From Tritonibacter horizontis (GTDB taxonomy: Bacteria > Pseudomonadota > Alphaproteobacteria > Rhodobacterales > Rhodobacteraceae), in the NCBI RefSeq assembly GCF_001518015.1, contig NZ_LPUY01000092.1, positions 1 through 47,031 of the forward strand: 47,031 nt of DNA, written 5' to 3'. The position numbers were made by a program, and so were the translations under genes. Shown here one piece after another: positions 1-8,377 of this stretch. How positions within the stretch are numbered: the stretch's first letter is position 1; the number at the start of each line of letters is the position of its first letter. The notes under the pieces are model-generated. The model did not search any database. It had not been told where the DNA came from and saw nothing but the letters and a program-made list of their open reading frames with translations.

Positions 1-53
1 TCGTCAGGCTCATAACCTGAAGGTCGTAGGTTCAAATCCTACTCCCGCAACCA
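1..53 (+). tRNA. initiator tRNA-Met (CAU), 3' part only
   Basis: The window opens inside a tRNA. The anticodon arm reads TCAGG-CTCATAA-CCTGA, which gives anticodon CAU. It is followed by a T-arm (GTAGG-TTCAAAT-CCTAC) and an encoded CCA end at 51-53. The arm and T-loop layout matches bacterial initiator tRNA-fMet rather than elongator tRNA-Met. The 5' half lies outside the window, so the initiator-specific mismatch at the top of the acceptor stem cannot be checked. Confidence 0.93.
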
Positions 54-80
54 AATAACGCGTACCCTCGCAAATACCCA

Positions 81-107
81 AGCCCGCCCCCAAGGCGGGC
101 TTTGTTA
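81..107 (+). terminator. intrinsic terminator of the tRNA-fMet transcript
   Basis: An AGCCCGCC/GGCGGGCT stem (81-88 with 94-101) has a short CCCAA loop and is followed by TTGTTAT. It lies 28 bases after the tRNA CCA end and is oriented to stop the tRNA transcript. Confidence 0.85.
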
Positions 108-183
108 TGTTCAGCATATCCAATAGCTTGCCACCTACCTCAAGCGCGTGATGCTTCGCCTCTGCGCCCCAGGTCACGTGTGA

Positions 184-226
184 CGTGCTCCCCTGAAATG
201 TCCGCGTGCTCCCCTGAATAGTCCGC
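184..226 (+). repeat. pair of 20-base imperfect direct repeats
   Basis: The segment CGTGCTCCCCTGAA..GTCCG occurs twice back to back (184-204 and 204-225), differing at the two bases after CTGAA (AT against TA). It lies directly upstream of the transposase remnant and may be a leftover of an insertion-sequence end, but no matching terminal inverted repeat is seen. Confidence 0.45.
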
Positions 227-405
227 GATTTGAAGGTAGCCTGCGCGAGGTACAAGTCCTGATCGAGCAATGGCGCATCCACGACAACACGATCAGGCCG
301 CACAGCTCATTGGGCTATCGCCCGCCCGCGCCTGAAAGCATCGTTCTAATGGACCGGAGACCGACGATGCACGAGCAATTAAACCGGACCACCCGATGGG
401 GGCAC
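226..405 (+). pseudogene. IS3-family transposase (OrfB) C-terminal remnant
   Basis: Frame 1 across 241-400 reads EVQVLIEQWRIHDNTIRPHS and then SLGYRPPAPESIVLMDRRP. This is the typical C-terminal end of IS3-family integrase-core transposases, whose usual form is WR-x-HYN-x-RPH-S-x-LGYRPPAP. Only about 55 codons of similarity remain. There is no start codon in the right place, no DDE catalytic core and no second insertion-sequence end. The frame then runs on into the antisense of the next gene without meaning. It is a dead fragment beside a tRNA gene, a common site of integration and decay. Confidence 0.75.
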
Positions 406-436
406 GCCAAGCTTGCTCCCCAATCGTTGGGCAGGA

Positions 437-1378
437 TCAGCGTTCGCCCCGGCGGTAGGGGATCATCAACGCTTCGGGGACTTCTGCGCGGCGGGCGACG
501 AGGATCAGTGCTACGATGGACAACACATAGGGTGCCATCAGGAAGAGCTGATAGGGAACGCCCTCGACAACCGTCTGGAGACGCAGCTGATAGGCATCGA
601 AAAACGCAAACAGCAGGGCTCCGACCAACGCCTTGCCCGGTCGCCAGGATGCAAAGACGACAAGTGCGATGCAAATCCAACCGCGGCCCTGCACCATTTC
701 AGGAAAGAAAGAGTTGAAGGCGGCGGTGGTCAGAAAGGCCCCGCCCAGTGCCATCAGGGCAGACCCTGCAACCACGGCTCCGATCCGGATTGCGGTGGGG
801 TTCAAGCCCTGTGCCTCGACTGCGTGCGGGTTCTCGCCTGTCATCCGGATCGCAAGACCCAATGGCGTATGTGCCAGCCCATAGGCCAGGATCGCCACCG
901 CTGCCACCGCAAGATAGGTTGGCGCGGTTTGCTGAAACAGGATCGGACCCACGCCGGGCAGATCGGACAGGATTGGAATGTCGAGCGGACGAAACGGGGT
1001 GATCGTTGGTGGGCTCTCGCCGACGGTGACGATGAGACGGTAAAGATAATAGGCCAGGGCCGAGGAAAAGAGCGTGATGCCAAGGCCTGAAACATGTTGC
1101 GACAGCCCCAGTGAAACGGTGAGCCCACCATGCAGGAGCCCCATAATGGCCCCGGAGACGGCCGCGATTGCCAGCCCGGCCCAGAGGTCGCCTCCGAGAT
1201 AGACCGTCAGCCAGCCCGTCATCGCGCCCATCGTCATGATGCCTTCGATGCCGAGGTTCAGCGTGCCGGCCCGTTCACACAGCAACGCGCCAAGCACCCC
1301 AAAGATGAGCGGCGTCGCGATCCGCAAGACCGCGGCCCAGAGCGAGGTATTGAAGAGAAGGTCCAGAGCCTCGGTCAT
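437..1378 (-). CDS. BMP-type nucleoside ABC transporter, permease 2 (NupQ/YufQ-like)
   Basis: This 313-residue inner-membrane protein has about eight to nine hydrophobic segments. The stretch LCERAGTLNLGIEGIM (about residues 33-48) is the hallmark of the second permease in BMP-family importers, such as YufQ/NupQ for guanosine in Bacillus and Lactococcus. It pairs with the permease encoded just upstream to form the channel. Its ATG overlaps the stop of that gene by four bases (ATGA, 1375-1378), so the two are translationally coupled. It is the last gene of the operon that starts at 6412. The substrate is probably a nucleoside or nucleobase; the exact compound is inferred from the cytosine deaminase at the operon head. 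The family call is firm, the substrate is not. Confidence 0.9.
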   Translation of the reverse strand: MTEALDLLFNTSLWAAVLRIATPLIFGVLGALLCERAGTLNLGIEGIMTMGAMTGWLTVYLGGDLWAGLAIAAVSGAIMGLLHGGLTVSLGLSQHVSGLGITLFSSALAYYLYRLIVTVGESPPTITPFRPLDIPILSDLPGVGPILFQQTAPTYLAVAAVAILAYGLAHTPLGLAIRMTGENPHAVEAQGLNPTAIRIGAVVAGSALMALGGAFLTTAAFNSFFPEMVQGRGWICIALVVFASWRPGKALVGALLFAFFDAYQLRLQTVVEGVPYQLFLMAPYVLSIVALILVARRAEVPEALMIPYRRGER

Positions 1379-2418
1379 CGGCGGATCCTGTAGCTGGTGA
1401 AAAGAAGCGCCACGAGCATGGTCAAAAGCGACAGGGCGACGATGACGTCTGCAATAAAGGACGGCACGCCGGTCGCTCGGCTCATGGCGTCGGCCCCGAC
1501 AAAGACACCGGCCACAAAAAGTGCAGCGGCGACCACGCCAACCGGGTGCAGGGCGGCCAGCATCGCGACGACGATACCGGCGTAGCCAAAGCCCGGCGAC
1601 ATGGTGGTGGTCACGCCGCCTGTGACGCCCAGAACTTCGACGGATCCGGCGAGCCCGGCGAGCGCACCGGACAGCAACGCGACCCCCATGATCGTGCGCG
1701 GAAGAGAAATGCCAGCAAAGGCGGCTGCCTTTGGGTTAAGGCCGGTGGCGCGTGTTTCGATGCCAAAGACGGTGCGGGACAGGACCAGCCAGACCGTTGC
1801 CGCCGCTGCAATTGCAAAGAGCAGGCCAATATGAAGGCGGGTTCGGGGGACAAGGTCCGGCAGACGAAAATCACCATCGACGGGGACCGATTGCGGCCAG
1901 CCAAAGGCCAGAGGGTCCCGCAGCGGTCCCTCGATCATCAGCCCGACAAAGAGGATGATGATAAAGTTCAGCAGAAGGGTCGTAACAACCTCGTCCACCC
2001 CAAAGCGCAAGCGCAGGTAAGCCGGGCCTGCCAGCAACACCGCACCTGCCGCCATGCCGCAGACCATCAGAACAGGTATTCCCAGTAGCCCGGGAAGCAT
2101 CAGCGTGTGCCCGACCCAGGCGGTGGCGAGAGCGCCCAGATAAAACTGCCCCTCGCCACCGATATTCCACAGGCGCGCGCGGAAAGCGACGGCCGCAGCG
2201 AGGCCGGTCAATATGAGCGGTGTGGCGCGGGTCAACAGTTCGGTGACCGACAGGCGCGATCCAAGCGCCCCTTTCAGCATCGCGGCATAGGCGGAAAGCG
2301 GGTTGACGCCGGCGGCTGCAATCAATCCCGCTGCCAGAACCAGCGCGGCAAGGACGGCGGCAAGCGGAGCTGACACCACGAGCCGCAGGGGAACATCCGT
2401 GCGTCGTTCAAGCTGCAT
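1375..2418 (-). CDS. BMP-type nucleoside ABC transporter, permease 1 (NupP/YufP-like)
   Basis: This is a 347-residue polytopic membrane protein of the branched-chain-permease-like superfamily. It contains the segment LLTRATPLILTGLAAAVAFR followed by LWNIGGEGQFYLGALAT (around residues 62-98), which marks the first permease of BMP-family importers. It forms the transmembrane pair with the product of 437-1378. The start overlaps the end of the ATPase gene by 11 bases (2408-2418), and the stop overlaps the next gene by four bases. Such tight packing indicates one mRNA and fixed stoichiometry. Length and order (binding protein, ATPase, permease, permease) are those usual for the family. Confidence 0.9.
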   Translation of the reverse strand: MQLERRTDVPLRLVVSAPLAAVLAALVLAAGLIAAAGVNPLSAYAAMLKGALGSRLSVTELLTRATPLILTGLAAAVAFRARLWNIGGEGQFYLGALATAWVGHTLMLPGLLGIPVLMVCGMAAGAVLLAGPAYLRLRFGVDEVVTTLLLNFIIILFVGLMIEGPLRDPLAFGWPQSVPVDGDFRLPDLVPRTRLHIGLLFAIAAAATVWLVLSRTVFGIETRATGLNPKAAAFAGISLPRTIMGVALLSGALAGLAGSVEVLGVTGGVTTTMSPGFGYAGIVVAMLAALHPVGVVAAALFVAGVFVGADAMSRATGVPSFIADVIVALSLLTMLVALLFTSYRIRR

Positions 2419-3925
2419 CGTCAGTCTCCCAAACTCCGGCCATCATCAATCCAAGGCGACGTGGGTCTGCCTCGTCGGCGCTTACAGACTGTGACAGGCG
2501 GCCATTGACGATGGCCTGAATGCGGTCAGCCAGGCCAACGGCCTCGTCCAGCTCCTCTGAAATCAGCAAGATTGCCGCCCCCTGGGCGCGGGCCGCCAGC
2601 AGTTCGGTATGGACCGCCGCAATTGCACCTTCGTCAAGCCCGCGCGTGGGCTGGTTCGCCAGCAGAAATTTCGGCGGGGTCGCGAGGCTTCGCCCGAGTA
2701 TTAGCTTTTGCATATTCCCACCCGACAGCAATCGGATACGGGTTTCCGGCGTCGCCCCACGGACATCGAACCGCTTGATCAGCTCCGCGGCATAGGCACG
2801 TGCCTTGGACCGCCGGACGAACCCCGAGGTGGAAAACCGAGGCGTGCGCAGACGTTCCAAGGTGGCGTTTTCCCAAACCGACATTTCACCGATCGCGCCT
2901 TCGCTATGGCGGTCTTCGGGCACACGGGCAGCGCCAGCGCTAATCAACCCGCGCGGTCCAAAACCAGCGACATCAATGCCGTCCAATGTCAGTCGCCCGG
3001 TCGCCGGTGTCGTGAGCCCGGCGAGCAAGGCACCCAGGTCCGCCTGGCCATTGCCAGAGACACCGACAATCCCGAGGATCTCACCCGCATGCACCGTAAA
3101 GGACACATCGTTCAGCCGTATCGCATCGCCATCGGTCACGCGGACCCCCTCGGCCTGCAGCACCGGAGCGCCGATCTTGTGATCTTGGCGTCGCGGGCGC
3201 TCGACCTTGCGCCCGACCATCAATTCGGCAAGCTCATCCGGGCTGGTGTCCTGGGTGCGCCGTTCCGCGACCATACGCCCGCCGCGCAGCACCGCCACAC
3301 GGTCCGAGCCAGCCATCACCTCGTGAAGTTTGTGGCTGATAAAAATGACAGAAAGGCCGCTCTTTGCCATGTCGCGGAGCGTCTCGAACAGCTGCATGGC
3401 TTCGGGGCGCGCAAGAACGGCCGTGGGTTCATCAAGGATCAGGATGCGGGCATCGCGGTAAAGTGCCTTGAGGATCTCGACCCGCTGGCGTTCTCCTACG
3501 GACAAGCGGCTGATCCTGGCATCAGGGTCGACAGGCAGGCCAAACCGCTGCGAAATCGTCATCAGCTTGGCCCGCGCCGCCTCGCGAGAAGAGCGCAGGC
3601 GCAGCAGCGGTTCCGAGCCTAATATGACATTTTCCAGCACGGTCAGGTTCGCCGCCAGCGTGAAATGCTGATGGACCATGCCGACACCGGCATCAATCGC
3701 CGCACGCGGCTTGCCAGATGGCAACACGGCTCCAAAGACGCGCACCTCTCCTGCGTCGGCGCTGTAATGGCCGAACAGGATGTTCATCAAAGTGGTCTTT
3801 CCAGCGCCGTTTTCGCCAAGGAGCGCCAGGATTTCTCCCTTGGCGAGATGGAGCGTCACATCGTCATTCGCGGTCAGCGTGCCGAATGTTTTTGTGATGT
3901 TCTCCAGGGCAAGGACTTCGGTCAT
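2408..3925 (-). CDS. BMP-type nucleoside ABC transporter, double ATP-binding protein (NupO/YufO-like)
   Basis: This 505-residue protein has two fused ABC domains and powers the BMP importer from the cytoplasmic side. The first half has an intact Walker A (GENGAGKTT, 37-45), the signature LSVGERQRVEILKAL and Walker B ending in [10 protein letters not shown]. The second half is degenerate: its P-loop region reads GVSGNGQADL with no lysine, and its Walker B reads LLANQPTRGLD, with Asn-Gln in place of Asp-Glu. Its signature, LLSGGNMQKLILGR, is kept. One competent and one degenerate site is the known pattern for sugar/nucleoside double ATPases. The gene follows the binding protein after a 168-base gap holding a hairpin. 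Confidence 0.92.
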   Translation of the reverse strand: MTEVLALENITKTFGTLTANDDVTLHLAKGEILALLGENGAGKTTLMNILFGHYSADAGEVRVFGAVLPSGKPRAAIDAGVGMVHQHFTLAANLTVLENVILGSEPLLRLRSSREAARAKLMTISQRFGLPVDPDARISRLSVGERQRVEILKALYRDARILILDEPTAVLARPEAMQLFETLRDMAKSGLSVIFISHKLHEVMAGSDRVAVLRGGRMVAERRTQDTSPDELAELMVGRKVERPRRQDHKIGAPVLQAEGVRVTDGDAIRLNDVSFTVHAGEILGIVGVSGNGQADLGALLAGLTTPATGRLTLDGIDVAGFGPRGLISAGAARVPEDRHSEGAIGEMSVWENATLERLRTPRFSTSGFVRRSKARAYAAELIKRFDVRGATPETRIRLLSGGNMQKLILGRSLATPPKFLLANQPTRGLDEGAIAAVHTELLAARAQGAAILLISEELDEAVGLADRIQAIVNGRLSQSVSADEADPRRLGLMMAGVWETDDAA

Positions 3926-4029
3926 TGAGATTTTCCGATTGGAGGAATCGCGGCTGCAGGTAGTTGTTGGTGGACCCGATGCGAGGCCGGTGAGGCTGGA
4001 CGTCCGCGTATGATCAGATCTGCACCTGC

Positions 4030-4055
4030 GGAACGGGCAGGGGTCCGCCCGTTCC
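4030..4055 (-). terminator. hairpin between binding-protein and ATPase genes
   Basis: A perfect 9-base-pair stem GGAACGGGC/GCCCGTTCC (4030-4038 with 4047-4055) has an 8-base loop. It lies 38 bases past the stop of the BMP binding protein. No U-run follows on the minus strand, so it is more likely an mRNA-stabilising 3' hairpin or weak attenuator than a full terminator. Such elements raise binding-protein levels over those of the membrane parts. Confidence 0.5.
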
Positions 4056-4093
4056 TGTTTCAGATCAGCTCAGGCCCTTGGGGCAGGTTTGGG

Positions 4094-5077
4094 TCAGGCC
4101 GGTTCTTCAGCGTTGAGTGGGACCTCGAACTCGCCCGCCTGGATCGCGGCTTGTTTTGCTTCCATCGCAGGGATCGCGTCGGCCGGAACCATGTCATCCA
4201 CGTAAATCAGCGCGTTGCCGCCATGTTTCATGAAGGAATAGCCCGTGTAGTCGCGCCCGACTGGCGACCCCGACTGGATATCGGCCACGATAGCATCAAT
4301 TGTCGGGCCATAGTTCCAGATGGCATTGGCAAACACCGTTTCGGGGTAACGCGGTGTGTAGTCGATGAGCGAGCCGATTGCCTTCACGCCGCGCGCCTGG
4401 GCACCATCAGCTGTCCCGATCCGTTCACCAAAGAGGATATCGGCACCGGCATCAATCTGCGCGATTGCGGCCTCTTGGGCGCGTGCGGGATCAAACCAGG
4501 CCCCGATGAAGCCGTTCAGGAATTTGGCATCCGGGTTCACTTCGCTGATGCCAGCGCGGAAGGCATTGATCAGCAGATTGACCTCTGGGATCGGGTATCC
4601 TCCGACGGAGCCAAAGGTATTGGTCTGCGACATCGTGCCGGCCAGCATCCCTGCGAGATAGGCGGCTTCGTGGTTCCGGGTGCCGAACACACCAAAGTTG
4701 TCGCCGGATGGACCGCCTGAGGATCCCATCAGGAACGCCGTTTCAGGATAATCGGCGGCGACTTCGCGCGCCTCACGCTCGACCGCGTAGCTTTCCCCCC
4801 AGACAAGTTGCACGCCGCTTTCCGCGTATTCGCGCATCGCGCGTGGATAGTCGGTGGCTGCAACCCCTTCGGAGAATTCATACTCGATCTTGCCCGCGGC
4901 AGCTGCCTCTTGCATGGCCAGATGGATACGGCTGTTCCAGGCGTTTTCGACCGGGCTGGCATGGACACCGGCCACACGGAGGGGGGCTTGTGCATTCACG
5001 CGGCGGATATAGCTCGGCAGAGCGAGCGTTGCAGCCGCCCCGATCATCAGCGTTCTGCGCGTTGTCTTGAGGGTCAT
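4094..5077 (-). CDS. BMP-family nucleoside-binding periplasmic protein
   Basis: This 327-residue substrate-binding protein belongs to the Bmp/Med/PnrA family. The N-terminus (TTRRTLMIGAAATLALP, then VNA before QAP at about residue 29) is a signal peptide with a twin-arginine pair, so Tat export is possible. Typical family features follow: SPVENAWNSRIH near residue 41, a GxxxxEAAYLAGMLAG helix and the segment GADILFGERIGTADGAQARG. It captures a nucleoside or purine-like ligand in the periplasm and hands it to the two permeases. A good ribosome site (AGGAAAGGAAG) precedes the ATG. The cytosine deaminase-like gene lies only 30 bases upstream, which suggests that the imported compound or its base is deaminated. 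Confidence 0.9.
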   Translation of the reverse strand: MTLKTTRRTLMIGAAATLALPSYIRRVNAQAPLRVAGVHASPVENAWNSRIHLAMQEAAAAGKIEYEFSEGVAATDYPRAMREYAESGVQLVWGESYAVEREAREVAADYPETAFLMGSSGGPSGDNFGVFGTRNHEAAYLAGMLAGTMSQTNTFGSVGGYPIPEVNLLINAFRAGISEVNPDAKFLNGFIGAWFDPARAQEAAIAQIDAGADILFGERIGTADGAQARGVKAIGSLIDYTPRYPETVFANAIWNYGPTIDAIVADIQSGSPVGRDYTGYSFMKHGGNALIYVDDMVPADAIPAMEAKQAAIQAGEFEVPLNAEEPA

Positions 5078-5107
5078 TGAAGCTTCCTTTCCTGCTGGTT
5101 TGTTGTG

Positions 5108-6412
5108 TTATGTCTGGCTTGGAGGGGCATAGCTCGCCGGGTCGATGTGATCGGGCCGGCCCGTCAGCGACAGAGTCGCAATGCGCGGCGCTGTACGGGA
5201 GAGGATGCGACCTTTGCGGATTACGGCCAGGCGCGTTGCCTTCAGCCGGACCGCTTCAATCGGATCGCGCGCTTGCAGGACAACCATATTGGCGGGGCCG
5301 CCTTCGCGAAGGCGCGGATCGGGGAGGCCCATGGCGGCGGCACCGCCGAGGGTGACGCTGTCAAAGGCCCATGCCATCGCCTCGCGCGAGGTCATCGGCG
5401 CGGCATGGATGCCCATATGCGCCACTTCGAGCATGTCAGCGGAACCAAGCGGATACCAGGGGTCCATCGTGCAATCCTGGCCAAAGGCGACATTGACGCC
5501 GGCGGCGCGCAACTCTGCCACCCGGGTCAGCCCACGCCGTCGCGGATAGGTGTCTGACCGCCCTTGCAGGGTGATATTGATCAGCGGATTGGGCACAACC
5601 TGCAGCCCGGATTCCGCAATCAGCGGGATCAGTTTGGAGGCATAATAGTTGTCATAAGAATGCATCGCGGTCACGTGGCTTGCGACCACGCGCGCGCCCA
5701 GACCCAGACGTGTGGTCTCTGCCGCGAGGGTTTCGATATGACGCGACATCGGATCGTCGCTTTCATCGCAATGCAGATCGACCGGAAGATCACGCTCGGC
5801 GGCGATCTGGCACAGTCGTTTTACCGAGGCGGCACCATCCTCCATCGTGCGCTCAAAATGCGGGATGCCGCCGACCACATCCACACCCATATCGAGCGCA
5901 CGGAGCAGGTTCTCCTCGGCGCCGGCTGTGCGAAACAGCCCATCCTGCGGAAAGGCCACAAGCTGCAGATCTATGTAGGGCGCGACGTTCTTTTTGACCT
6001 CAAGCAGTGCCTCAACCCCCACCAGCGGTGCTGTTGACACGTCGACATGACTGCGGATCGACAAGAGCCCCTGGGCGACAGCGAGGTCGCAGTATGTCAT
6101 GGCCCGTTCGATGACCGCTTCTGGCGTCAATTGCGGTTTTAACTCGCCCCAGAGCGCGATGCCTTCCAGCAGCGTGCCGGATTGGTTGAGCCTTGGCAGT
6201 CCCAGACTCAGGGTGGCATCCATATGAAAATGCGGATCGACAAAGGGCGGGGAGACCAGGTGCCCACCTGCGTCGATGGTTTCGGTGGCCGCCGCCTCTA
6301 TCTGCGGTGCGATCTGGACAATCTTGCCGTCCTGGCATGCAATATCGACAGCGGACCCCGCACCGGGAAGACGTGCGTTTGAGACAATTAGATCAAGCAA
6401 ATCAGCCCTCAC
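5108..6412 (-). CDS. CodA-type cytosine deaminase-family amidohydrolase (D314C variant)
   Basis: This 434-residue cytoplasmic metal-dependent deaminase aligns without gaps to the E. coli CodA numbering as I recall it. It has metal ligands H61 and H63 (PHFHMD), Q156 (FPQDG), H214 and E217 (HCDE), H246 (SHVTAMHS), D313 and W319. CodA hydrolyses cytosine to uracil and ammonia. Here residue 314, an Asp that lines the pyrimidine pocket in E. coli CodA, is Cys (FGQDCTMDPW). The true substrate may therefore be a substituted pyrimidine or another cyclic amidine. The start is a GTG at 6412 with no clear ribosome site, so translation may be weak or the start misplaced. It is first in the BMP importer operon. 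The deaminase family is certain; substrate identity is open. Confidence 0.85.
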   Translation of the reverse strand: MRADLLDLIVSNARLPGAGSAVDIACQDGKIVQIAPQIEAAATETIDAGGHLVSPPFVDPHFHMDATLSLGLPRLNQSGTLLEGIALWGELKPQLTPEAVIERAMTYCDLAVAQGLLSIRSHVDVSTAPLVGVEALLEVKKNVAPYIDLQLVAFPQDGLFRTAGAEENLLRALDMGVDVVGGIPHFERTMEDGAASVKRLCQIAAERDLPVDLHCDESDDPMSRHIETLAAETTRLGLGARVVASHVTAMHSYDNYYASKLIPLIAESGLQVVPNPLINITLQGRSDTYPRRRGLTRVAELRAAGVNVAFGQDCTMDPWYPLGSADMLEVAHMGIHAAPMTSREAMAWAFDSVTLGGAAAMGLPDPRLREGGPANMVVLQARDPIEAVRLKATRLAVIRKGRILSRTAPRIATLSLTGRPDHIDPASYAPPSQT

Positions 6413-6683
6413 GGTTCAATTTCTGACCAAACGGTAAATTGACAACGCCAATATACCCAATAAGTCTTCAATCGACTCCGGGTTTCCGCCTCGCCGTTGC
6501 GACAATTGCGCCACTTTTGTGGGCATTTGCCATTAAATCGGGCTGGGTCGGTTCTTTTGGCTGCGGGCGAGGGGGCGGCGGTAGATGCAGACGCCGACTG
6601 TCGGAGGCCCAAGCCCGCGATGGCTTGGGCGGTTGGTCTGCTGCGCCGGCCCCGAAATCAGGCCAAGGGGGCAGATCCAGGGT

Positions 6684-7436
6684 TCAGGCCAGAACCACCG
6701 GGCGTCCGTCAATCATCCGCAGTTGGGCGTCGGTTTCAAACACCCCTTCAATAAGCTCTGTCGTGACAACGGTTTTGGGCGGGCCATCTGCCTGGATGCG
6801 GCCATTTTTCAAAACCACGATCCGATCGGCATAGGCGGTGGCAAAATTGATGTCGTGCAGCACGATGATGATCGTGCGCCCCTTGCGGTCGGCCAATTCC
6901 CGAAGCCTGATCATCAGCGCGCGCGATGCCGCCAGATCAAGGTTGTTCAAAGGCTCGTCCAACAACACATAGTCGGTGTCCTGCACATAGGTCATCGCGA
7001 CAAATGCTCGCTGTCGTTGCCCGCCAGAAAGCGTATCGAGCGTTCGCTCCGCCATCTGCGTCAGGTCAAAAACGCTCAGCGCATCATCGACCCGGCTGTG
7101 GTCCTGTGGGGTCGGTCGCCCGCGATGGTAGGGGTATCGACCAAAGCCCACCAGATCGCGGATCGTCAGACGGCTGGCGGCATGAACTGTCTGCGGCAAA
7201 ATCGCGAGCCGCCGGGCCAAGGCCTTGTCGTCGCTTTGGCCGATGACCAGTTCGTCGACCGTTATTCGGCCCTGTTGTATCGGCATCAGTCGCGCCACCA
7301 GCGACATCAATGTCGATTTCCCGGCGCCATTCGGCCCGACGAGCGCAACGATGCCGCCCTTGGGGATCTGAATTGAGACATCCGAGAGGATCTGCGCCTC
7401 GGCGACACGATGCGAAAGTGCCCGTACTTCGATCAT
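6684..7436 (-). CDS. iron-siderophore ABC transporter, ATP-binding protein
   Basis: This 250-residue ATPase is of the FecE/FepC/VctC class. Walker A is GPNGAGKST (about 30-38), the Q-loop is in AILPQTVH, the signature is LSGGQRQRAFVAM and Walker B ends [12 protein letters not shown]. It drives ferric-siderophore uptake through the two permeases encoded upstream. The ATG at 7436 was chosen because it makes the four-base ATGA overlap with the permease stop and starts directly at the conserved MIEVRALSH; a longer frame to 7541 has no domain content. It is the last gene of the operon. No terminator with a U-run is visible downstream. Confidence 0.93.
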   Translation of the reverse strand: MIEVRALSHRVAEAQILSDVSIQIPKGGIVALVGPNGAGKSTLMSLVARLMPIQQGRITVDELVIGQSDDKALARRLAILPQTVHAASRLTIRDLVGFGRYPYHRGRPTPQDHSRVDDALSVFDLTQMAERTLDTLSGGQRQRAFVAMTYVQDTDYVLLDEPLNNLDLAASRALMIRLRELADRKGRTIIIVLHDINFATAYADRIVVLKNGRIQADGPPKTVVTTELIEGVFETDAQLRMIDGRPVVLA

Positions 7437-8377
7437 CGTTTCAATCCTTTCAACAGCAATAGCAAGAAGACCAGCCCGCCCAAAAACTCGACACCGACGC
7501 TCAACGGTGTCGAAAACGCGAACACACGCTCCATCGCCCATTGTCCGCCGACCAGAACCACGCTTGCGATCAGGGCGCTGCCGGGCAGTAATATGGCGTG
7601 GCGATAGGTCGGAAGAACCAGGTAGGTCAGGGCGGAAACTAGCAATCCGAAAAAGGCGACAGGGCCGACAAGGGCGGTGGATACGGAAACCAGAACCGAA
7701 ATTAGAAAGAGGGCTGCGCGCTGCCCTCTCAGAGGGGGTTCTCCAAGAGAGGTCGCCGCGACGGGGCCAAGTGCCAGGACGTCAAGCCGGTGCCGCATCC
7801 GCCAGCACAGCACCAGCGCACCGATACACAGCACCGCTGCCACCCCCAGAAGATCCGTTTCCGCTCGTGAAAAACGCGCAAAGGACGCAGACTGCACCAC
7901 AGCATATTCGCTGGGGTCGATGACTCGTTGCAAAAGCCCGGTAAGCGAACGCAACATTACCGCCAGCACGACCCCGGTCAGCAACATCCGCATCATGTCG
8001 CCCTGACCTTTGCGCAACAAGATCCCAAAGAGCATGACAGCCGCGCCACACATCAGGGCGGCATTGGTCAGCATCAACAGACCCGGGTCGAGCTGCTGAT
8101 AGGTCGGCGCGCCAAGGAAAACCACTGCTGCGGACAGGACAAGGACATAGAGCGCATCAAACCCCATGATCGCCGGGGTCAGGATTCTGTTGCCAGAGAT
8201 GGTTTGAAACATGATCGCGGCCACCGCCTGCGATGCGCCGATCAGCAACAGCGCCAGGAGCTTCTGTCCGCGAAAGGTGATGGCAAATTCCAGACTGCCT
8301 TTGATGCCGGTGAACAAATAGGCCAGTACACAGGCCAAAAGCAGCCCCACCAGGAGCAGTAGTCTATTACGAAACAT
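7433..8377 (-). CDS. iron-siderophore ABC transporter, permease 2
   Basis: This FecCD-family inner-membrane permease of 314 residues has about eight to nine membrane segments. Family marks are the QTISGNRILTPAIMGFDALY segment early on and the glycine-rich VGPVAFFGLLVSAL loop, which contacts the ATPase. It forms a heterodimer with the product of 8367-9317. The start at 8377 (MFRNRLLLLVG) was preferred over a frame beginning at 8422, because the first 15 codons there are cysteine-rich and overlap the upstream gene. With this start the overlap is 11 bases. Catecholate-type specificity is inferred from the binding protein. Confidence 0.9.
   Translation of the reverse strand: MFRNRLLLLVGLLLACVLAYLFTGIKGSLEFAITFRGQKLLALLLIGASQAVAAIMFQTISGNRILTPAIMGFDALYVLVLSAAVVFLGAPTYQQLDPGLLMLTNAALMCGAAVMLFGILLRKGQGDMMRMLLTGVVLAVMLRSLTGLLQRVIDPSEYAVVQSASFARFSRAETDLLGVAAVLCIGALVLCWRMRHRLDVLALGPVAATSLGEPPLRGQRAALFLISVLVSVSTALVGPVAFFGLLVSALTYLVLPTYRHAILLPGSALIASVVLVGGQWAMERVFAFSTPLSVGVEFLGGLVFLLLLLKGLKR

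Noticed and set aside
10-303. Minus-strand open frame ending in a GVGFEPTTFRL-like tail
   Set aside because: This tail is the well-known false translation of the antisense of a tRNA gene; the frame overlaps tRNA-fMet and its terminator.
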